From Granulicatella balaenopterae (lineage in GTDB: Bacteria > Bacillota > Bacilli > Lactobacillales > Aerococcaceae): a DNA stretch of 64,000 nucleotides. Shown piece by piece: positions 7,786 through 17,121 of this stretch (positions are counted from its first letter, which is position 1; the number at the start of each line of letters is the position of its first letter). The notes under the pieces are model-generated. The model did no database searches. It was not told the origin of the DNA and was given only the letters and a program-made list of their open reading frames with translations. A program made the translations under genes and the position numbers. Location of the stretch: contig NZ_FOGF01000002.1 in NCBI RefSeq assembly GCF_900111135.1, forward strand, positions 48,296-112,295, read 5' to 3'.

Positions 7786-9231
7786 TTATTTATTGAGCTT
7801 ATTTAAAAACTTCAATAAAGCCTCACTTAATTCATCAATATCCTTTTGGTTTTCATTACTAGTTACTGTTTTAGTTTCAGTAGGAGTAGTTCCATAACCA
7901 ACTTCACGATAATACACGAAATCTTCTGGTATTATATTCTTTATAATTGTGCCAAATCCAGTTGTTCCACCACCAACAAAGAATGATTTAGTAATTTCTG
8001 AATGAATTCCTAAACTTGCAAAACTAGCTGGAGCATTAACAACAATTCGTCCAACAGGCTTTTTACTAATAAATTCTTTAATGACAAATGCATCATTAGA
8101 ATGAATCGCTAAGGTATGACCACGACGATTACTTTCTAATAATTCAATACATTTTTGACATGAAGTTAACCAGTTTGGTTCTTCATAAACAATTAGTACT
8201 GGAGCAAAAATTTCATTCACATATTCATTTTCATCATAAATATATTTTTGTGATGATACTAAAACTTTAGTATCTTTTGGAACTTTAAATCCTGCACTAT
8301 TTGCTAAATCTTCTGGTGATTTACCCATATATCCAATTTCATTAAAATTGTTTTCTGGTTGAATATAATCCATTAATTTTTTTTCTTCATCCGAAGTCAT
8401 GAAGTAAGCACCATTATTTTTAAGTTCTTCTTTTACTTTATTAACAATGCATTCTTCCACTACTACAAATTGTTCTGCACTAGGTAGGATACCGTTATTA
8501 TAAGAACGACTTTCAACAATTTGTTTTACTGTTTCAGTAATATTTGCTGTTTGTTCAATAAAAACTGGGCTTTGTCCAACTGATGCATAATAGCTAATTT
8601 TATTTTTCATACAAATGTCATTCATGTATGAAGTACAGCCGATGTTTAAGATGATTCGATTTGAAGAATAAGTTACTAATTCTTGGATACCTTCTTCTGA
8701 TACATTTTGCATATATAAAATTGCACTAGAAGGGAATCCATTGTCTTGCGCTATTTCATTAAGCTTATTTACAATCACTCCAATATTTTTTACATTGCGT
8801 TGATGTGGAATAAGTGTAATAGTATTCCCTGTTTTAACAGCACAAAATATTGCATACATGACATTCAAGACTGTATTTACTGGAGGAATCATGGCAATAA
8901 TCCCACCGGCTGGAACGCCTTGCTTCATCACTTGCTTAGTATCCTCATCAATACAAGATCCAATGTAAGTATCATCTTGATACATATCAAAAAATTGAAA
9001 TAATTCTTTTGCTAATTCTACTTCATCATTAATTTTACCGATTTGCGTTGCTTCATGATTTAGTATAATCCAATCTGAATAACATTTTTTCATTTCATTT
9101 ACTATTTTTTCTAAAACTACATCAATATGCTTTTGGCTATAATAATTTAAACTATTTTGAGCATCCGTTGACTTTTCTATAAGAACTCGAGCCTCTTGAA
9201 TTGACAGCAAATCTTGATCAACGTATCTCAT
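7786..9231 (-). CDS. BMC aldehyde dehydrogenase-family protein without the catalytic cysteine
   Basis: This 481-residue protein has the acylating (CoA-dependent) aldehyde dehydrogenase fold of PduP/EutE/CutF. It shows IIAMIPPVNT for cofactor binding, VFIEQTANI, EIFAPVLIVYE and a glycine-rich GGGTTGFGT. The catalytic loop reads NNGILPSAEQ at residues 245-254. Relatives have Cys here (LPCIAE in PduP, ICASEQ in AdhE), while this protein has Pro-Ser (S251). The serine codon is AGT, one base from TGT. The tail at 465-481 (IDELSEALLKFLNKLNK) is an amphipathic helix after a low-complexity linker, as in encapsulation peptides. Choline loci often carry two such genes, so a second, active one may lie left of the window. 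This copy may be structural. Confidence 0.85.
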   Translation of the reverse strand: MRYVDQDLLSIQEARVLIEKSTDAQNSLNYYSQKHIDVVLEKIVNEMKKCYSDWIILNHEATQIGKINDEVELAKELFQFFDMYQDDTYIGSCIDEDTKQVMKQGVPAGGIIAMIPPVNTVLNVMYAIFCAVKTGNTITLIPHQRNVKNIGVIVNKLNEIAQDNGFPSSAILYMQNVSEEGIQELVTYSSNRIILNIGCTSYMNDICMKNKISYYASVGQSPVFIEQTANITETVKQIVESRSYNNGILPSAEQFVVVEECIVNKVKEELKNNGAYFMTSDEEKKLMDYIQPENNFNEIGYMGKSPEDLANSAGFKVPKDTKVLVSSQKYIYDENEYVNEIFAPVLIVYEEPNWLTSCQKCIELLESNRRGHTLAIHSNDAFVIKEFISKKPVGRIVVNAPASFASLGIHSEITKSFFVGGGTTGFGTIIKNIIPEDFVYYREVGYGTTPTETKTVTSNENQKDIDELSEALLKFLNKLNK

Positions 9232-9261
9232 ACTAAATCTCTTCCTTTCTATTAACCTTCA

Positions 9262-9573
9262 TTAGTTTTCTTCAGGTAATAAAGTTTTTAGAGAATAACG
9301 ATCAATAATCTTTTGTAAATCAACGTGCGGGCTTGCAATTACTACTGAGCTATATACTTCAGCACCCATATTTTCGACAGCTTTTACACCTGCATCTACC
9401 GCTGTTCTACATGCGCCAACATCACCTCTAACAATGACTGAAATATAACCAGATGCCACATTTTCAAAACCAACAACATCTACATCAGCCGCTTTACACA
9501 TTGCATCAGCTGCTTCAATTACAAATACAATACCAAACGTTTCAATTGCCCCTATTGCTTCATATGTTTTCAT
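9262..9573 (-). CDS. BMC shell hexamer protein (ASG pore)
   Basis: This is a single BMC domain of 103 residues: AIGAIETFGIVFVIEAADAMCKAADVDVVG, then a pore loop VASGY, then VIVRGDVGACRTAVDAG. Family members form hexamers that tile the shell facets. The pore residues (ASG) differ from GGG in the first shell gene of the operon and GST in the second, so the three tiles probably offer different pore chemistry. The C-terminal extension after VVIASPHVDLQ is polar. It lies 18 bp from the preceding shell gene and 30 bp from the aldehyde dehydrogenase, in one transcription unit. Confidence 0.95.
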   Translation of the reverse strand: MKTYEAIGAIETFGIVFVIEAADAMCKAADVDVVGFENVASGYISVIVRGDVGACRTAVDAGVKAVENMGAEVYSSVVIASPHVDLQKIIDRYSLKTLLPEEN

Positions 9574-9591
9574 ACTGGTACTCTCCTTTTC

Positions 9592-9888
9592 TTATAGATC
9601 TATATCATAAATTGAAACAATATCTCCAACTTCAGGAATAGGTCTTGGCATAACGTTTTGTGCTGTTAAAGTACCAATGGCATCTGCTGCATAAGCGCCT
9701 GCTTCAACTGCAGACTTTACGGCAGCTACATCACCTTTTACCATTACAGTTACTAAAGTTGAGCCAATATTTTCATATGAAATTAGTTCTACATTTGCGG
9801 CTTTAAGCATTTTATCAGCTGCTTCTAATGCTGGCACTAAACCTATTGTTTCAATTAATCCTAAAGCTTCCTCACCATGATATCTCAT
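9592..9888 (-). CDS. BMC shell hexamer protein (GST pore)
   Basis: This is a single BMC domain of 98 residues with EALGLIETIGLVPALEAADKMLKAA, pore loop NIGSTLV, VMVKGDVAAVKSAVEAG and a final VMPRPIPEVGDIV. It is a standard PduA/EutM-type facet hexamer; Ser-Thr at the pore replaces the usual Gly-Gly. It sits between the small wHTH-like gene and the ASG-pore shell gene, all closely spaced. Length and motifs are intact. Which metabolite it passes cannot be read from the sequence. Confidence 0.95.
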   Translation of the reverse strand: MRYHGEEALGLIETIGLVPALEAADKMLKAANVELISYENIGSTLVTVMVKGDVAAVKSAVEAGAYAADAIGTLTAQNVMPRPIPEVGDIVSIYDIDL

Positions 9889-9909
9889 ATTTTTTTCCTC
9901 CTCAGTAAA

Positions 9910-10191
9910 CTAACGACGATATTCAGCTGGAATATACTTTTGAGCAACTTCATGACCACCAGGAGTGATTGTAAAATATAAGTCCAAATCTTGATTACTA
10001 TCCAAATCGTATTTACTTAATTCTACTAAGTCGTTCGCTTGTAATGACAGAAAATGCTCAACAAACAAATCTTTTTTAAATTGACCTTCATTACCATAAA
10101 TTGGTTTTAAAATTTCCATTGCCTCGTTTACACTTAATGTTCCCGCTTTATCTACTTCATTTAATACGGCAGTTCTAGCTGGTAAAGTCAT
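9910..10191 (-). CDS. Small winged-helix-like protein of the choline BMC operon
   Basis: I do not recognise a named family for this 93-residue protein. The pattern suggests a winged helix: helices at ARTAVLNEVDKAG, VNEAMEILKPIYG and FKKDLFVEHFLSLQANDLVEL, then a two-strand wing (LDLYFTITPGGHEVAQKYI). It has no membrane segment or signal peptide. Its ATG overlaps the stop of the DMT transporter gene (TAATG), so the two are coupled. It could be a small regulator, an adaptor, or a shell- or enzyme-associated factor. The wHTH reading is inference from the pattern only. Confidence 0.6.
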   Translation of the reverse strand: MTLPARTAVLNEVDKAGTLSVNEAMEILKPIYGNEGQFKKDLFVEHFLSLQANDLVELSKYDLDSNQDLDLYFTITPGGHEVAQKYIPAEYRR

Positions 10192-11207
10192 TATGCTTCA
10201 TCTCCTTTTTTGAAAAAATCAAGTGGATTTGTTGTAACAATAATAGCTCCTAATACAATTACAATTGATCCAACTACGATATTTACTGTTAATGGTTGAT
10301 CTAAGAATAATACTCCTAATAGCACACCCCAGAAAGCATATGTAACGTTTAATGACATACCAACCGCAACACCTGCTTGACAGTTTGCTTTATACCATAA
10401 TAAGTATCCAAATACAGCACCTAAACCTGATACTACTAACCATAATGCTGGAGTAACTGCAACAATTGTATCAACTAATAATTTCACTTCTCCTAAGAAT
10501 GGAATAACTAAGATTAAAATAACTAATCCTGAAATTAATTGACGTAAGTTTACTGTTACATCAGAGTCAAGCATTGAGCCACCAAAGCTTGAGAACATAC
10601 CTTCAAGTCCCCAACCCATTGATGCGATTAATGCACAGATAATACCCAATGTAAAGTTTGGTGCATTATCAACTTTTGCATATCCGATAATTCCGGCACC
10701 AGCCACACATAAAATCATTCCTAAAATAACACGTTTTGATGGACGATCTTTAAAGAAAATCCAAGCAAATAATGTACCAAATAGTGAACATGTAGCTGAA
10801 ATTGGAATCGCATAAGCACCAGCCATTGCAATACCCATTAAATAAGCACCATTAGCAAGAGGTCCCCCAATTAAGAAACCTAATACTAACATCTGTCCTG
10901 ATTTTGTTTTTAAAGTTCTCATTAATTCTTTTGTTTTACCTAATTTAATATTATAAATTAATAACCATAATCCAGAGAAAAAGTCATTTAACCCTGAACA
11001 TACAAACGGTGCGGCAAAAATACCAGCTGCAGAGATTAAAGGTTCGTATGATGCTGCTATCGCAACTATTGTGGAATAAAGTGCGAAGGTAAAACCTGAT
11101 AGCAAGCCATTCACTACCCCTTGTCTGTGGAATTTTTTATTCAATGCAGCCATCTTTTTATCTGCTAAAGCTCTATTGTTTCCTTTTGCTCCTACATTCG
11201 TTTCCAT
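10191..11207 (-). CDS. DMT-superfamily (EamA/GRP-like) transporter of the BMC operon
   Basis: This 338-residue membrane protein has about ten hydrophobic segments, with internal repeat features of drug/metabolite transporters such as GLVSGFTFAL-like starts and repeated glycine-rich helices (MSLNVTYAFWGVLLGVLFLDQPLTVN in the second half). The first ~30 residues are a hydrophilic cytosolic leader (GAKGNNRALADKKMAALNKKF). Its place inside the shell-gene operon suggests it moves the substrate (choline) or a product (trimethylamine or another amine) across the cell membrane. EmrE-type transporters are known in choline loci. Direction and substrate are inference. Confidence 0.8.
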   Translation of the reverse strand: METNVGAKGNNRALADKKMAALNKKFHRQGVVNGLLSGFTFALYSTIVAIAASYEPLISAAGIFAAPFVCSGLNDFFSGLWLLIYNIKLGKTKELMRTLKTKSGQMLVLGFLIGGPLANGAYLMGIAMAGAYAIPISATCSLFGTLFAWIFFKDRPSKRVILGMILCVAGAGIIGYAKVDNAPNFTLGIICALIASMGWGLEGMFSSFGGSMLDSDVTVNLRQLISGLVILILVIPFLGEVKLLVDTIVAVTPALWLVVSGLGAVFGYLLWYKANCQAGVAVGMSLNVTYAFWGVLLGVLFLDQPLTVNIVVGSIVIVLGAIIVTTNPLDFFKKGDEA

Positions 11208-11240
11208 TGCGTTCGCTCCTCAATTATAATTTTTTTAAAA

Positions 11241-11519
11241 TTATTCTTTTGCAGGTAAAATTGTTTCTACATCACTATGTGGACGAGGAATAACGTGAAC
11301 AGAAACTAATTCACCAATACGTTGTGCAGCCGCAGCTCCAGCATCAGTAGCAGCTTTAACAGCACCTACGTCACCACGAACCATAACTGTAACTAAACCA
11401 CCACCAACAAACTCTTTGCCGATTAATGTAACATTTGCAGCTTTCACCATTGCATCTGCTGCTTCAATCGAACCTACTAAACCTTTTGTTTCAATCATAC
11501 CTAATGCATCATATTTCAT
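11241..11519 (-). CDS. BMC shell hexamer protein, first gene of the operon (GGG pore)
   Basis: This 92-residue PduA/EutM-type shell protein reads [27 protein letters not shown], then [26 protein letters not shown] and [12 protein letters not shown]. The pore loop is the canonical GGG. It is the first gene after the operon promoter and has a strong AAGGAGG site, as expected for the most abundant shell tile. The downstream DMT gene begins 33 bp later. The protein is complete and unremarkable. Confidence 0.97.
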   Translation of the reverse strand: MKYDALGMIETKGLVGSIEAADAMVKAANVTLIGKEFVGGGLVTVMVRGDVGAVKAATDAGAAAAQRIGELVSVHVIPRPHSDVETILPAKE

Positions 11520-11579
11520 TCTTGTTTCCTCCTTAATAATTTAATAATTCCATTAATGATAGGGCCCTTTCACCTATTT

Positions 11580-11610
11580 ACTATAAAGGATACCCATTGG
11601 AGTAATGCAA
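11580..11610 (-). promoter_or_regulatory. Probable BMC operon promoter with a MerR-type 19-bp spacer
   Basis: On the minus strand a -35 hexamer TTGCAT (11605-11610) and a -10 hexamer TATAGT (11580-11585) are separated by exactly 19 bp. Spacers of 19-20 bp are the signature of promoters that MerR-family activators twist into an active form. A partial inverted repeat (TACTC...GGGTA) lies within the spacer. The divergent gene at 12091 encodes a MerR-family protein. The -35 also overlaps a partial cre-like sequence (TGCAAGCGTTTT). The -10 lies 60 bp upstream of the first shell gene. The regulatory link is inference. Confidence 0.65.
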
Positions 11611-11666
11611 GCGTTTTTTTATTTTGTTGTATTTTTCACATAAATTCCATACTGTTTCACATCCTT

Positions 11667-11821
11667 CTAATTGAGAACGCATACATAAAAAGCCGTGTTA
11701 TCGTGATATATAACAGTATCTAATTGAGAACGCCACTTATTTTATACTTATCCCTAACACAGTTTACGTAAACTGTTGTAAGTTTATTATAAAATAAAAC
11801 ATGATTGACCAGGCTTTTTAT
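11667..11821. repeat. Repeat-rich intergenic segment between the BMC operon and its regulator gene
   Basis: This ~570-bp gap (11520-12090) has no gene. It contains a 14-bp direct repeat CTAATTGAGAACGC at 11667-11680 and 11720-11733 (53 bp apart), a perfect 18-bp palindrome ACAGTTTACGTAAACTGT at 11759-11776, and a 10-bp inverted repeat (ATAAAAAGCC at 11685-11694, GGCTTTTTAT at 11812-11821) that brackets the palindrome. All lie upstream of the BMC promoter and could bind further regulators. For the regulator gene a TATAAT is present at 11895-11900. No functional data can be read from sequence alone. Confidence 0.6.
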
Positions 11822-12090
11822 AACCATCACAAAAGAAGATTTCCTATTTTTATATTTTTAAAGTTACTTTTTACGAATTAAATCTCTATGTAATTATAAT
11901 AAATCCGTAACCTAAAGGGGAAGGTTTTGTAGAAAATGAATTTAAACTATGTATTCTTATTAGAATTATGATACAATAAGTTTTGTAAGATAAATATGAC
12001 ACAAGTTCAACAACTATAACAGATAATAACAGTGTTTTTGATTGTGCTTTTTTGCACTAAAGTGTTAACCATTTAAGGAGGAGAAGGATT

Positions 12091-12942
12091 TTGACTGATA
12101 TACATCAAAATAAGAAACTCTACACTATAGGTGAAGCTGCTAAGATGTGTAATATTTCAAGAAAGACTTTGCGTTACTATGATAAGATTGGTTTATTGCA
12201 TCCTGATGAGGTTTCGGAACAAACAGGGTATCGCTATTATTCACTGGAAAATGTTTTAAAATTACCTATTATTAAATATTATAAGCAGATGGGATTTAAG
12301 CTAGACGAAATTTATGAAGGCTTATCTCGTAATTCTACCTATATTCACGAACATAGCTTTATTAATAAAATGACTGAATTACAAGAACAGATTGAACGGT
12401 TAAATGAACAATTAACCGCTGTTTCCGATTGGTATGATTTAATTCAAGAAGCTCGTTTTGTGTTAACTGCTGATGTTAATGAAGTTAGTATTAAATATTT
12501 ACCTCCTGAAGTATATTGCTTTATGGAGCAAGATTTTTCATATGATTATTCTAGTTCTACTATCAATATCCCTTGGGTTAACTTTTTAGAAGATAATCAC
12601 TGTGAAATTACTGGTCCTGTTATATTAGAGTTCGATTCAATGACAGAGCGAATCAATGAAACAGCAAATACCGTGAAAATTATGCAAAAAAAGGTCAGTA
12701 GTGAAAATAATTCTGTTTTAGAAATGCATACTAGTAGAGAATTAGTGGCAACTTTATATCATCGTGGAGATCATAAAAATATCAAGCAATCCTATCAAAA
12801 AATACTTGATTGGGCTAAAAAAAATAATTATCATTGTGGCCCTCGCTGTATTGAGCGTTTTGTGATTGATTATTGGACAACAACTAATCCTGATGAGTTT
12901 GTCACTGAAATTATGGTCCCTGTCGAAAGAAAACGTAAATAA
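12091..12942 (+). CDS. MerR-family transcriptional regulator with C-terminal effector-binding-like domain
   Basis: This 283-residue protein has an N-terminal MerR winged helix (YTIGEAAKMCNISRKTLRYYDKIGLLHPD), a Tyr-rich wing (TGYRYYSLENVLKL), a dimerisation coiled coil (KMTELQEQIERLNEQLTAV, about residues 90-110) and a C-terminal half like the GyrI/BmrR ligand-binding domain. Such proteins activate promoters with long spacers on binding a ligand. The start is TTG at 12091 with AAGGAGGAGAAGG just upstream. It is transcribed away from the BMC operon, whose promoter has the 19-bp spacer these proteins need. It is therefore the likely operon activator, perhaps sensing choline or a related amine (inference). 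Confidence 0.9.
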   Translation: MTDIHQNKKLYTIGEAAKMCNISRKTLRYYDKIGLLHPDEVSEQTGYRYYSLENVLKLPIIKYYKQMGFKLDEIYEGLSRNSTYIHEHSFINKMTELQEQIERLNEQLTAVSDWYDLIQEARFVLTADVNEVSIKYLPPEVYCFMEQDFSYDYSSSTINIPWVNFLEDNHCEITGPVILEFDSMTERINETANTVKIMQKKVSSENNSVLEMHTSRELVATLYHRGDHKNIKQSYQKILDWAKKNNYHCGPRCIERFVIDYWTTTNPDEFVTEIMVPVERKRK

Positions 12943-12956
12943 GATTTAAGTTCTAG

Positions 12957-13005
12957 AATAAATGGTGTTAGTGAGGGAATTCTTAACTAACATCATTTAT
13001 TTTTT
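12957..13005 (+). terminator. Rho-independent terminator after the MerR-type gene
   Basis: The arms AATAAATGGTGTTAGT (12957-12972) and ACTAACATCATTTATT (12986-13001) pair with one G-U or mismatch and are followed by a T-run. It lies 15 bp after the regulator stop codon. Confidence 0.85.
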
Positions 13006-13007
13006 AT

Positions 13008-13050
13008 ACAAAAAAACACTCCTTAAGTCTAAAACAAAACTTAAAGAGTG
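13008..13050 (-). terminator. Terminator of the YjiH-family gene
   Basis: The stem CACTCCTTAAGT (13017-13028) pairs with ACTTAAAGAGTG (13039-13050). The A-run at 13009-13016 reads as a T-run on the minus strand. It lies just after the stop of the gene at 13069. Confidence 0.8.
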
Positions 13051-13068
13051 CTTAATATTATTTATATT

Positions 13069-14436
13069 TTAAAAGAATAGATGTGCCATAATTGTGATGA
13101 CTGGTAAAACAATAATGGTTCTTTCAATAAAGATGATAAATAACTCAACAATATTGACCGGTAATTTAGAACCTAAAATAACCGCACCTGTCTCAGATAA
13201 ATAAATTAATTGTGACACTGATAGAGCTGCAACAATAAAACGTGTCATAGTAGAAGGAATCTCAGCTGCTAAAATAGATGGAACTACCATATCGGCAAAT
13301 CCTACTACCATTGTCTGACTTGCTGCTATTGCATCAGGAACTTGTAATAATTCTAATAATGGAACAAATGGCATCCCTAAGTAAGTAAAAATCGGTGTAT
13401 GTTCAGATAACATTAATGCAAGTGTCCCTACACACATAATGACAGGAATAACTCCTAGCCATAATCCTAATACCATTTCAACGCCACTTTGCATGAAGTT
13501 TTTAATGTCCATATTTTTCTCAGCTTTTTCAGTTGCTAAGGTTAATGCCCATTGTCTTCTTGTATACCCCTTTGGAATGACTTCTACATTTTCTTCGTTA
13601 TTATCAATAGCACACACATTACTTTTCTTAGATAAAGGTGGAATTCGCGGAATAATCAATGCAGCAATAATACCCGCCACAGCAATCGTTAAATAGAATG
13701 CCCCAAAATAATCTAATAGATCAACATTCCCTAGTACAACTAAGCAAAATGTAATGGATACTGCTGAAAAATTCGTAGCAATAGTGGCTGCTTCTCGAGC
13801 AGTATAATAACCTTCAATATATTGTAAATTCGTTAAGGTTACACCTATTGTACCATCTCCAATCCATGACGCTACACAGTCTACCGCAGAACGTCCAGGT
13901 AAATTAAATAATGGTCGCATCACTTTCGTTAAAAATACGCCAATATACTCTAATAGTCCAAATTCAGTTAGAAACGGTAAAACAAAACCTGCTACTAAGA
14001 AAATTGAAAATAATCCACCAATTAAATCATATAAAATCAATCCCCCAGCACTATCTGCCCAAACTATCTCTGGTCCTATTTGTAAAGCTGTCATAACTGC
14101 AAATAATAAACCTAACATCCGAATAACTAACCAGAAAGTGGATACATCCCCAATTTCTTTTAATAAGCTATTCTTTCTCATAAATTCAGGTTCAAATAAT
14201 CGATAAACTAACGATATTGTGCATGATACAACAATCATTACTATAATCACATAATGGATTGGCACAACGGCATTGATGGCTTGATTAATGAATTTTGCCA
14301 TTACGGATACCGCAACTGTTGTACTTCCACTTCCATCTTTAAATGGAGTCATTAATAGTAATATTCCTATAATTGAAGGGATAACAAACTTCAAAATTTT
14401 CCCTATCGAAAACTTCCCAGTATCGGAATCTTCCAT
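13069..14436 (-). CDS. YjiH-family membrane protein (nucleoside-recognition/Gate domain)
   Basis: This 455-residue polytopic membrane protein has about ten hydrophobic segments. It starts GKFSIGKILKFVIPSIIGILLLMTPF, the usual beginning of YjiH proteins. The Gate-domain region includes GLLEYIGVFLTKVMRPLFNLPGRSAVDCVASWIGDGTIGV and a second copy near FADMVVPSILAAEIPSTMTRFI, as in nucleoside-transporter-like and spore-maturation-type proteins. The transported substrate is not known for the family. It is a single-gene unit with its own terminator and a possible cre box upstream. The sequence is complete. Confidence 0.85.
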   Translation of the reverse strand: MEDSDTGKFSIGKILKFVIPSIIGILLLMTPFKDGSGSTTVAVSVMAKFINQAINAVVPIHYVIIVMIVVSCTISLVYRLFEPEFMRKNSLLKEIGDVSTFWLVIRMLGLLFAVMTALQIGPEIVWADSAGGLILYDLIGGLFSIFLVAGFVLPFLTEFGLLEYIGVFLTKVMRPLFNLPGRSAVDCVASWIGDGTIGVTLTNLQYIEGYYTAREAATIATNFSAVSITFCLVVLGNVDLLDYFGAFYLTIAVAGIIAALIIPRIPPLSKKSNVCAIDNNEENVEVIPKGYTRRQWALTLATEKAEKNMDIKNFMQSGVEMVLGLWLGVIPVIMCVGTLALMLSEHTPIFTYLGMPFVPLLELLQVPDAIAASQTMVVGFADMVVPSILAAEIPSTMTRFIVAALSVSQLIYLSETGAVILGSKLPVNIVELFIIFIERTIIVLPVITIMAHLFF

Positions 14437-14492
14437 GATTCTTCACCTCATATAATATATTTTTTACACGTGCATCTAGGTAAATTATATAC

Positions 14493-14508
14493 TGTAAAGC
14501 GCTTTATG
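14493..14508. promoter_or_regulatory. Possible cre (catabolite-response) box upstream of the YjiH-family gene
   Basis: The sequence TGTAAAGCGCTTTATG contains the AAAGCGCTTT palindrome that forms the core of CcpA sites. It lies 57-72 bp upstream of the ATG at 14436. The outer positions fit the consensus imperfectly, so this is a candidate only. Confidence 0.4.
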
Positions 14509-14693
14509 TCAAAAAACGTGATTTTTTACACAAAACACATAATTTATGACGTCTTTTTGTCACTTTATTCCTATCTAATTCATGTAAGGTTTTTCTGGTT
14601 TTTAATATTTTGTATTTTTTTCAGATAATTATCATTTTTTTAGTTACTTTTTATTTCTTTTTTAACTGATACTCATCAAATATTAATAAAGTC

Positions 14694-14759
14694 AAAAAAA
14701 GAAACTTTAGAGAATATTTTTTGTTCACTAAAAAAACTCATTATCTATTCTCTAAAGTT
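14694..14759 (-). terminator. Terminator of the glycogen phosphorylase gene
   Basis: A 14-bp perfect stem (AACTTTAGAGAATA at 14703-14716 and its complement at 14746-14759) is flanked by an A-run at 14694-14700 that reads as T on the minus strand. It lies 7 bp beyond the stop codon. Confidence 0.88.
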
Positions 14760-14765
14760 ATGGTA

Positions 14766-17024
14766 TTAATTTAATTTCCAAATATCTTTATTGTATTGTG
14801 CGATTGTTCGATCAGATGAGAAGAATCCTGCTTTACTAATATTAACAATTACTTTTGTTAACCATTCATCACGATTTTCATAATCTGCTAACATTTTCTC
14901 TTTAACTGCTATATAGTCACTTAAATCTAATAAAGTCATAAACCAGTCTTTATTAATTAGCTCATTATATAGGCGTTCTAAGCGTTCTTTGTTTCCGACT
15001 GATATCATATCATCTGATACAATAAAATCAACTAGCGGCTTAATATTAGCCATTTGATAGTAATCTTTAGCCACATATTCATTATTTTTGTATAAATCAA
15101 TAACTGTTTGACTATCTTTACCAAAAATGTAAATATTATCGTCGCCTACTAATTCATGGATTTCAACGTTCGCTCCATCATCCGTTCCTAATGTTAATGC
15201 ACCATTTAACATAAATTTCATATTACCTGTTCCTGATGCTTCTTTAGAGGCTAATGAAATTTGTTCTGAAATATCAGCTGCTGGAATTAAGAAACTTGCT
15301 GCTGTAACATTATAGTTTTCTACCATGACAACTTGTAAGTACGGACTAACTTCCGGATCATTGGCAATTACTTCTGACAAACATAAAATTAAATGAATCA
15401 CATCTTGTGCAATCGTATAAGCCGGTGCTGCTTTACCACCAAAGAAGACTGTAATTGGGCGCTCTGGAATATTCCCAGCTTTAATATCTAAATATTTATA
15501 AATGACGTATAAAGCATTCATTTGTTGACGTTTGTATTCGTGGATACGTTTGATTTGAACATCAAAAATAGATTCTGGATTAATTTCTACACCTTGATTT
15601 TTTAAGATAAAGCTCTTTAATTTACGTTTATTATGATCTTTAATCGCTTCTAAGACGATCTTTACTGCACGGTCATCTTGATAGCTTAATAATTTTTCTA
15701 ATTGCATTGCATCATAATGGTAGTCTTCCCCAATTAAATCATCTAATTCATGCGCTAGACGTGGATTAATATGCATTAACCAACGACGGAAAGTAATCCC
15801 ATTTGTTTTATTGTTGAATTTTTCAGGATAAATATCATAGAAGTCACGTAATTCTGATGATTTTAAGATCTCAGTATGTAAAGCTGCTACCCCATTAACT
15901 GAGAATCCGTAATGAATATCCATATGCGCCATGTGAACACGACCTGATTCATCAATAATTTGGACTGCTGGATTATCAAATTTAGCTTTAATGCGTTTAT
16001 CTAATTCTTCAATAATTGGAATTAAGTGTGGTACTGCATCTTCTAATAAGTCGATTGGCCATTTTTCTAGGGCTTCAGCTAAAATTGTATGATTTGTATA
16101 AGCTGTCATTGATCGGACAATGGTTACTGCTTCATCAAACTGAATACCACGCTCTGTTAATAAACGAATCATTTCTGGAATAACCATTGATGGATGCGTA
16201 TCGTTAATTTGAATCACAGCATAATCAGCTAAATCATGTAAATAACTTCCCTTAGCAACGGCTTCATCAATGATTAATTGGGCTGCATTACTAACCATAA
16301 AGTATTGTTGGAAAATACGTAATAATTCACCTTGACGATCAGAATCATCTGGATATAAGAATAAAGTTAAGTTCTTCATGATATCCGTCTTATCAAAATT
16401 AATTCCATCCTTAATTGCTGCTCCATCAACACTTGCTAAATCGAATAAACGCAAACGATTTTTAGTATCTTGCTGGTAACCTGGTACATCAATATCATAC
16501 AATTCTGACGTTAATGTAAAATCAGCAAACGGTACTTGGTATGAAATCGGTGAATGAATTAACCAACTCTCAGGAGTAATCCATTCATTAGGCTCAGCGA
16601 ATTGTTGATTATCTTTAAATACTTGCTTAAATAAACCATAATGATAATTCAAGCCAATACCGTCCCCATTCAAACCTAATGTGGCAATTGAATCAACAAA
16701 ACAAGCTGCTAAACGCCCCAAACCACCATTCCCAAGTGATGGTTCCATTTCTAATTCTTCAATCTCAATTAAATCTTTACCAGCTGCTGCTAATTGTCTT
16801 TTAACCACATCATATAAACCTAAATTAATTAAGTTATTAGATAATAATTTCCCAATTAAAAATTCAGCTGAAATATAATATACTTTTTTCTTAGTATTAT
16901 TAATTGGTTTTTCAGAGCTAGTTTCTTTGGTTAATGCTAATAAAGCAAAATATAATTCTTCATTACTACATTCTTGGATTGGCTTACCGTATTTAGTTGT
17001 TACAAATTTTTGTAAGTCTAACAT
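14766..17024 (-). CDS. glgP: Glycogen/maltodextrin phosphorylase
   Basis: This 752-residue glycosyltransferase family 35 enzyme releases glucose-1-phosphate from alpha-1,4-glucans. It shows [17 protein letters not shown] near the start, [16 protein letters not shown], the allosteric-free bacterial layout, and the PLP-binding segment [20 protein letters not shown]. The length fits bacterial maltodextrin phosphorylases. It is a solitary gene without glgB, glgC, glgD or glgA neighbours, so it probably works on maltodextrins or on glycogen made elsewhere. The upstream region (17025-17212) holds a 9-bp-arm inverted repeat that could be an operator. Confidence 0.95.
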   Translation of the reverse strand: MLDLQKFVTTKYGKPIQECSNEELYFALLALTKETSSEKPINNTKKKVYYISAEFLIGKLLSNNLINLGLYDVVKRQLAAAGKDLIEIEELEMEPSLGNGGLGRLAACFVDSIATLGLNGDGIGLNYHYGLFKQVFKDNQQFAEPNEWITPESWLIHSPISYQVPFADFTLTSELYDIDVPGYQQDTKNRLRLFDLASVDGAAIKDGINFDKTDIMKNLTLFLYPDDSDRQGELLRIFQQYFMVSNAAQLIIDEAVAKGSYLHDLADYAVIQINDTHPSMVIPEMIRLLTERGIQFDEAVTIVRSMTAYTNHTILAEALEKWPIDLLEDAVPHLIPIIEELDKRIKAKFDNPAVQIIDESGRVHMAHMDIHYGFSVNGVAALHTEILKSSELRDFYDIYPEKFNNKTNGITFRRWLMHINPRLAHELDDLIGEDYHYDAMQLEKLLSYQDDRAVKIVLEAIKDHNKRKLKSFILKNQGVEINPESIFDVQIKRIHEYKRQQMNALYVIYKYLDIKAGNIPERPITVFFGGKAAPAYTIAQDVIHLILCLSEVIANDPEVSPYLQVVMVENYNVTAASFLIPAADISEQISLASKEASGTGNMKFMLNGALTLGTDDGANVEIHELVGDDNIYIFGKDSQTVIDLYKNNEYVAKDYYQMANIKPLVDFIVSDDMISVGNKERLERLYNELINKDWFMTLLDLSDYIAVKEKMLADYENRDEWLTKVIVNISKAGFFSSDRTIAQYNKDIWKLN

Positions 17025-17121
17025 TTCTTTTTTTTCTCTCCTTTTACTAATCTATTAATCTTTCTACTATATTTTAACGTAATTTATATGAGGTTAAAAG
17101 CTATATAGCGCTCATTTCAAA

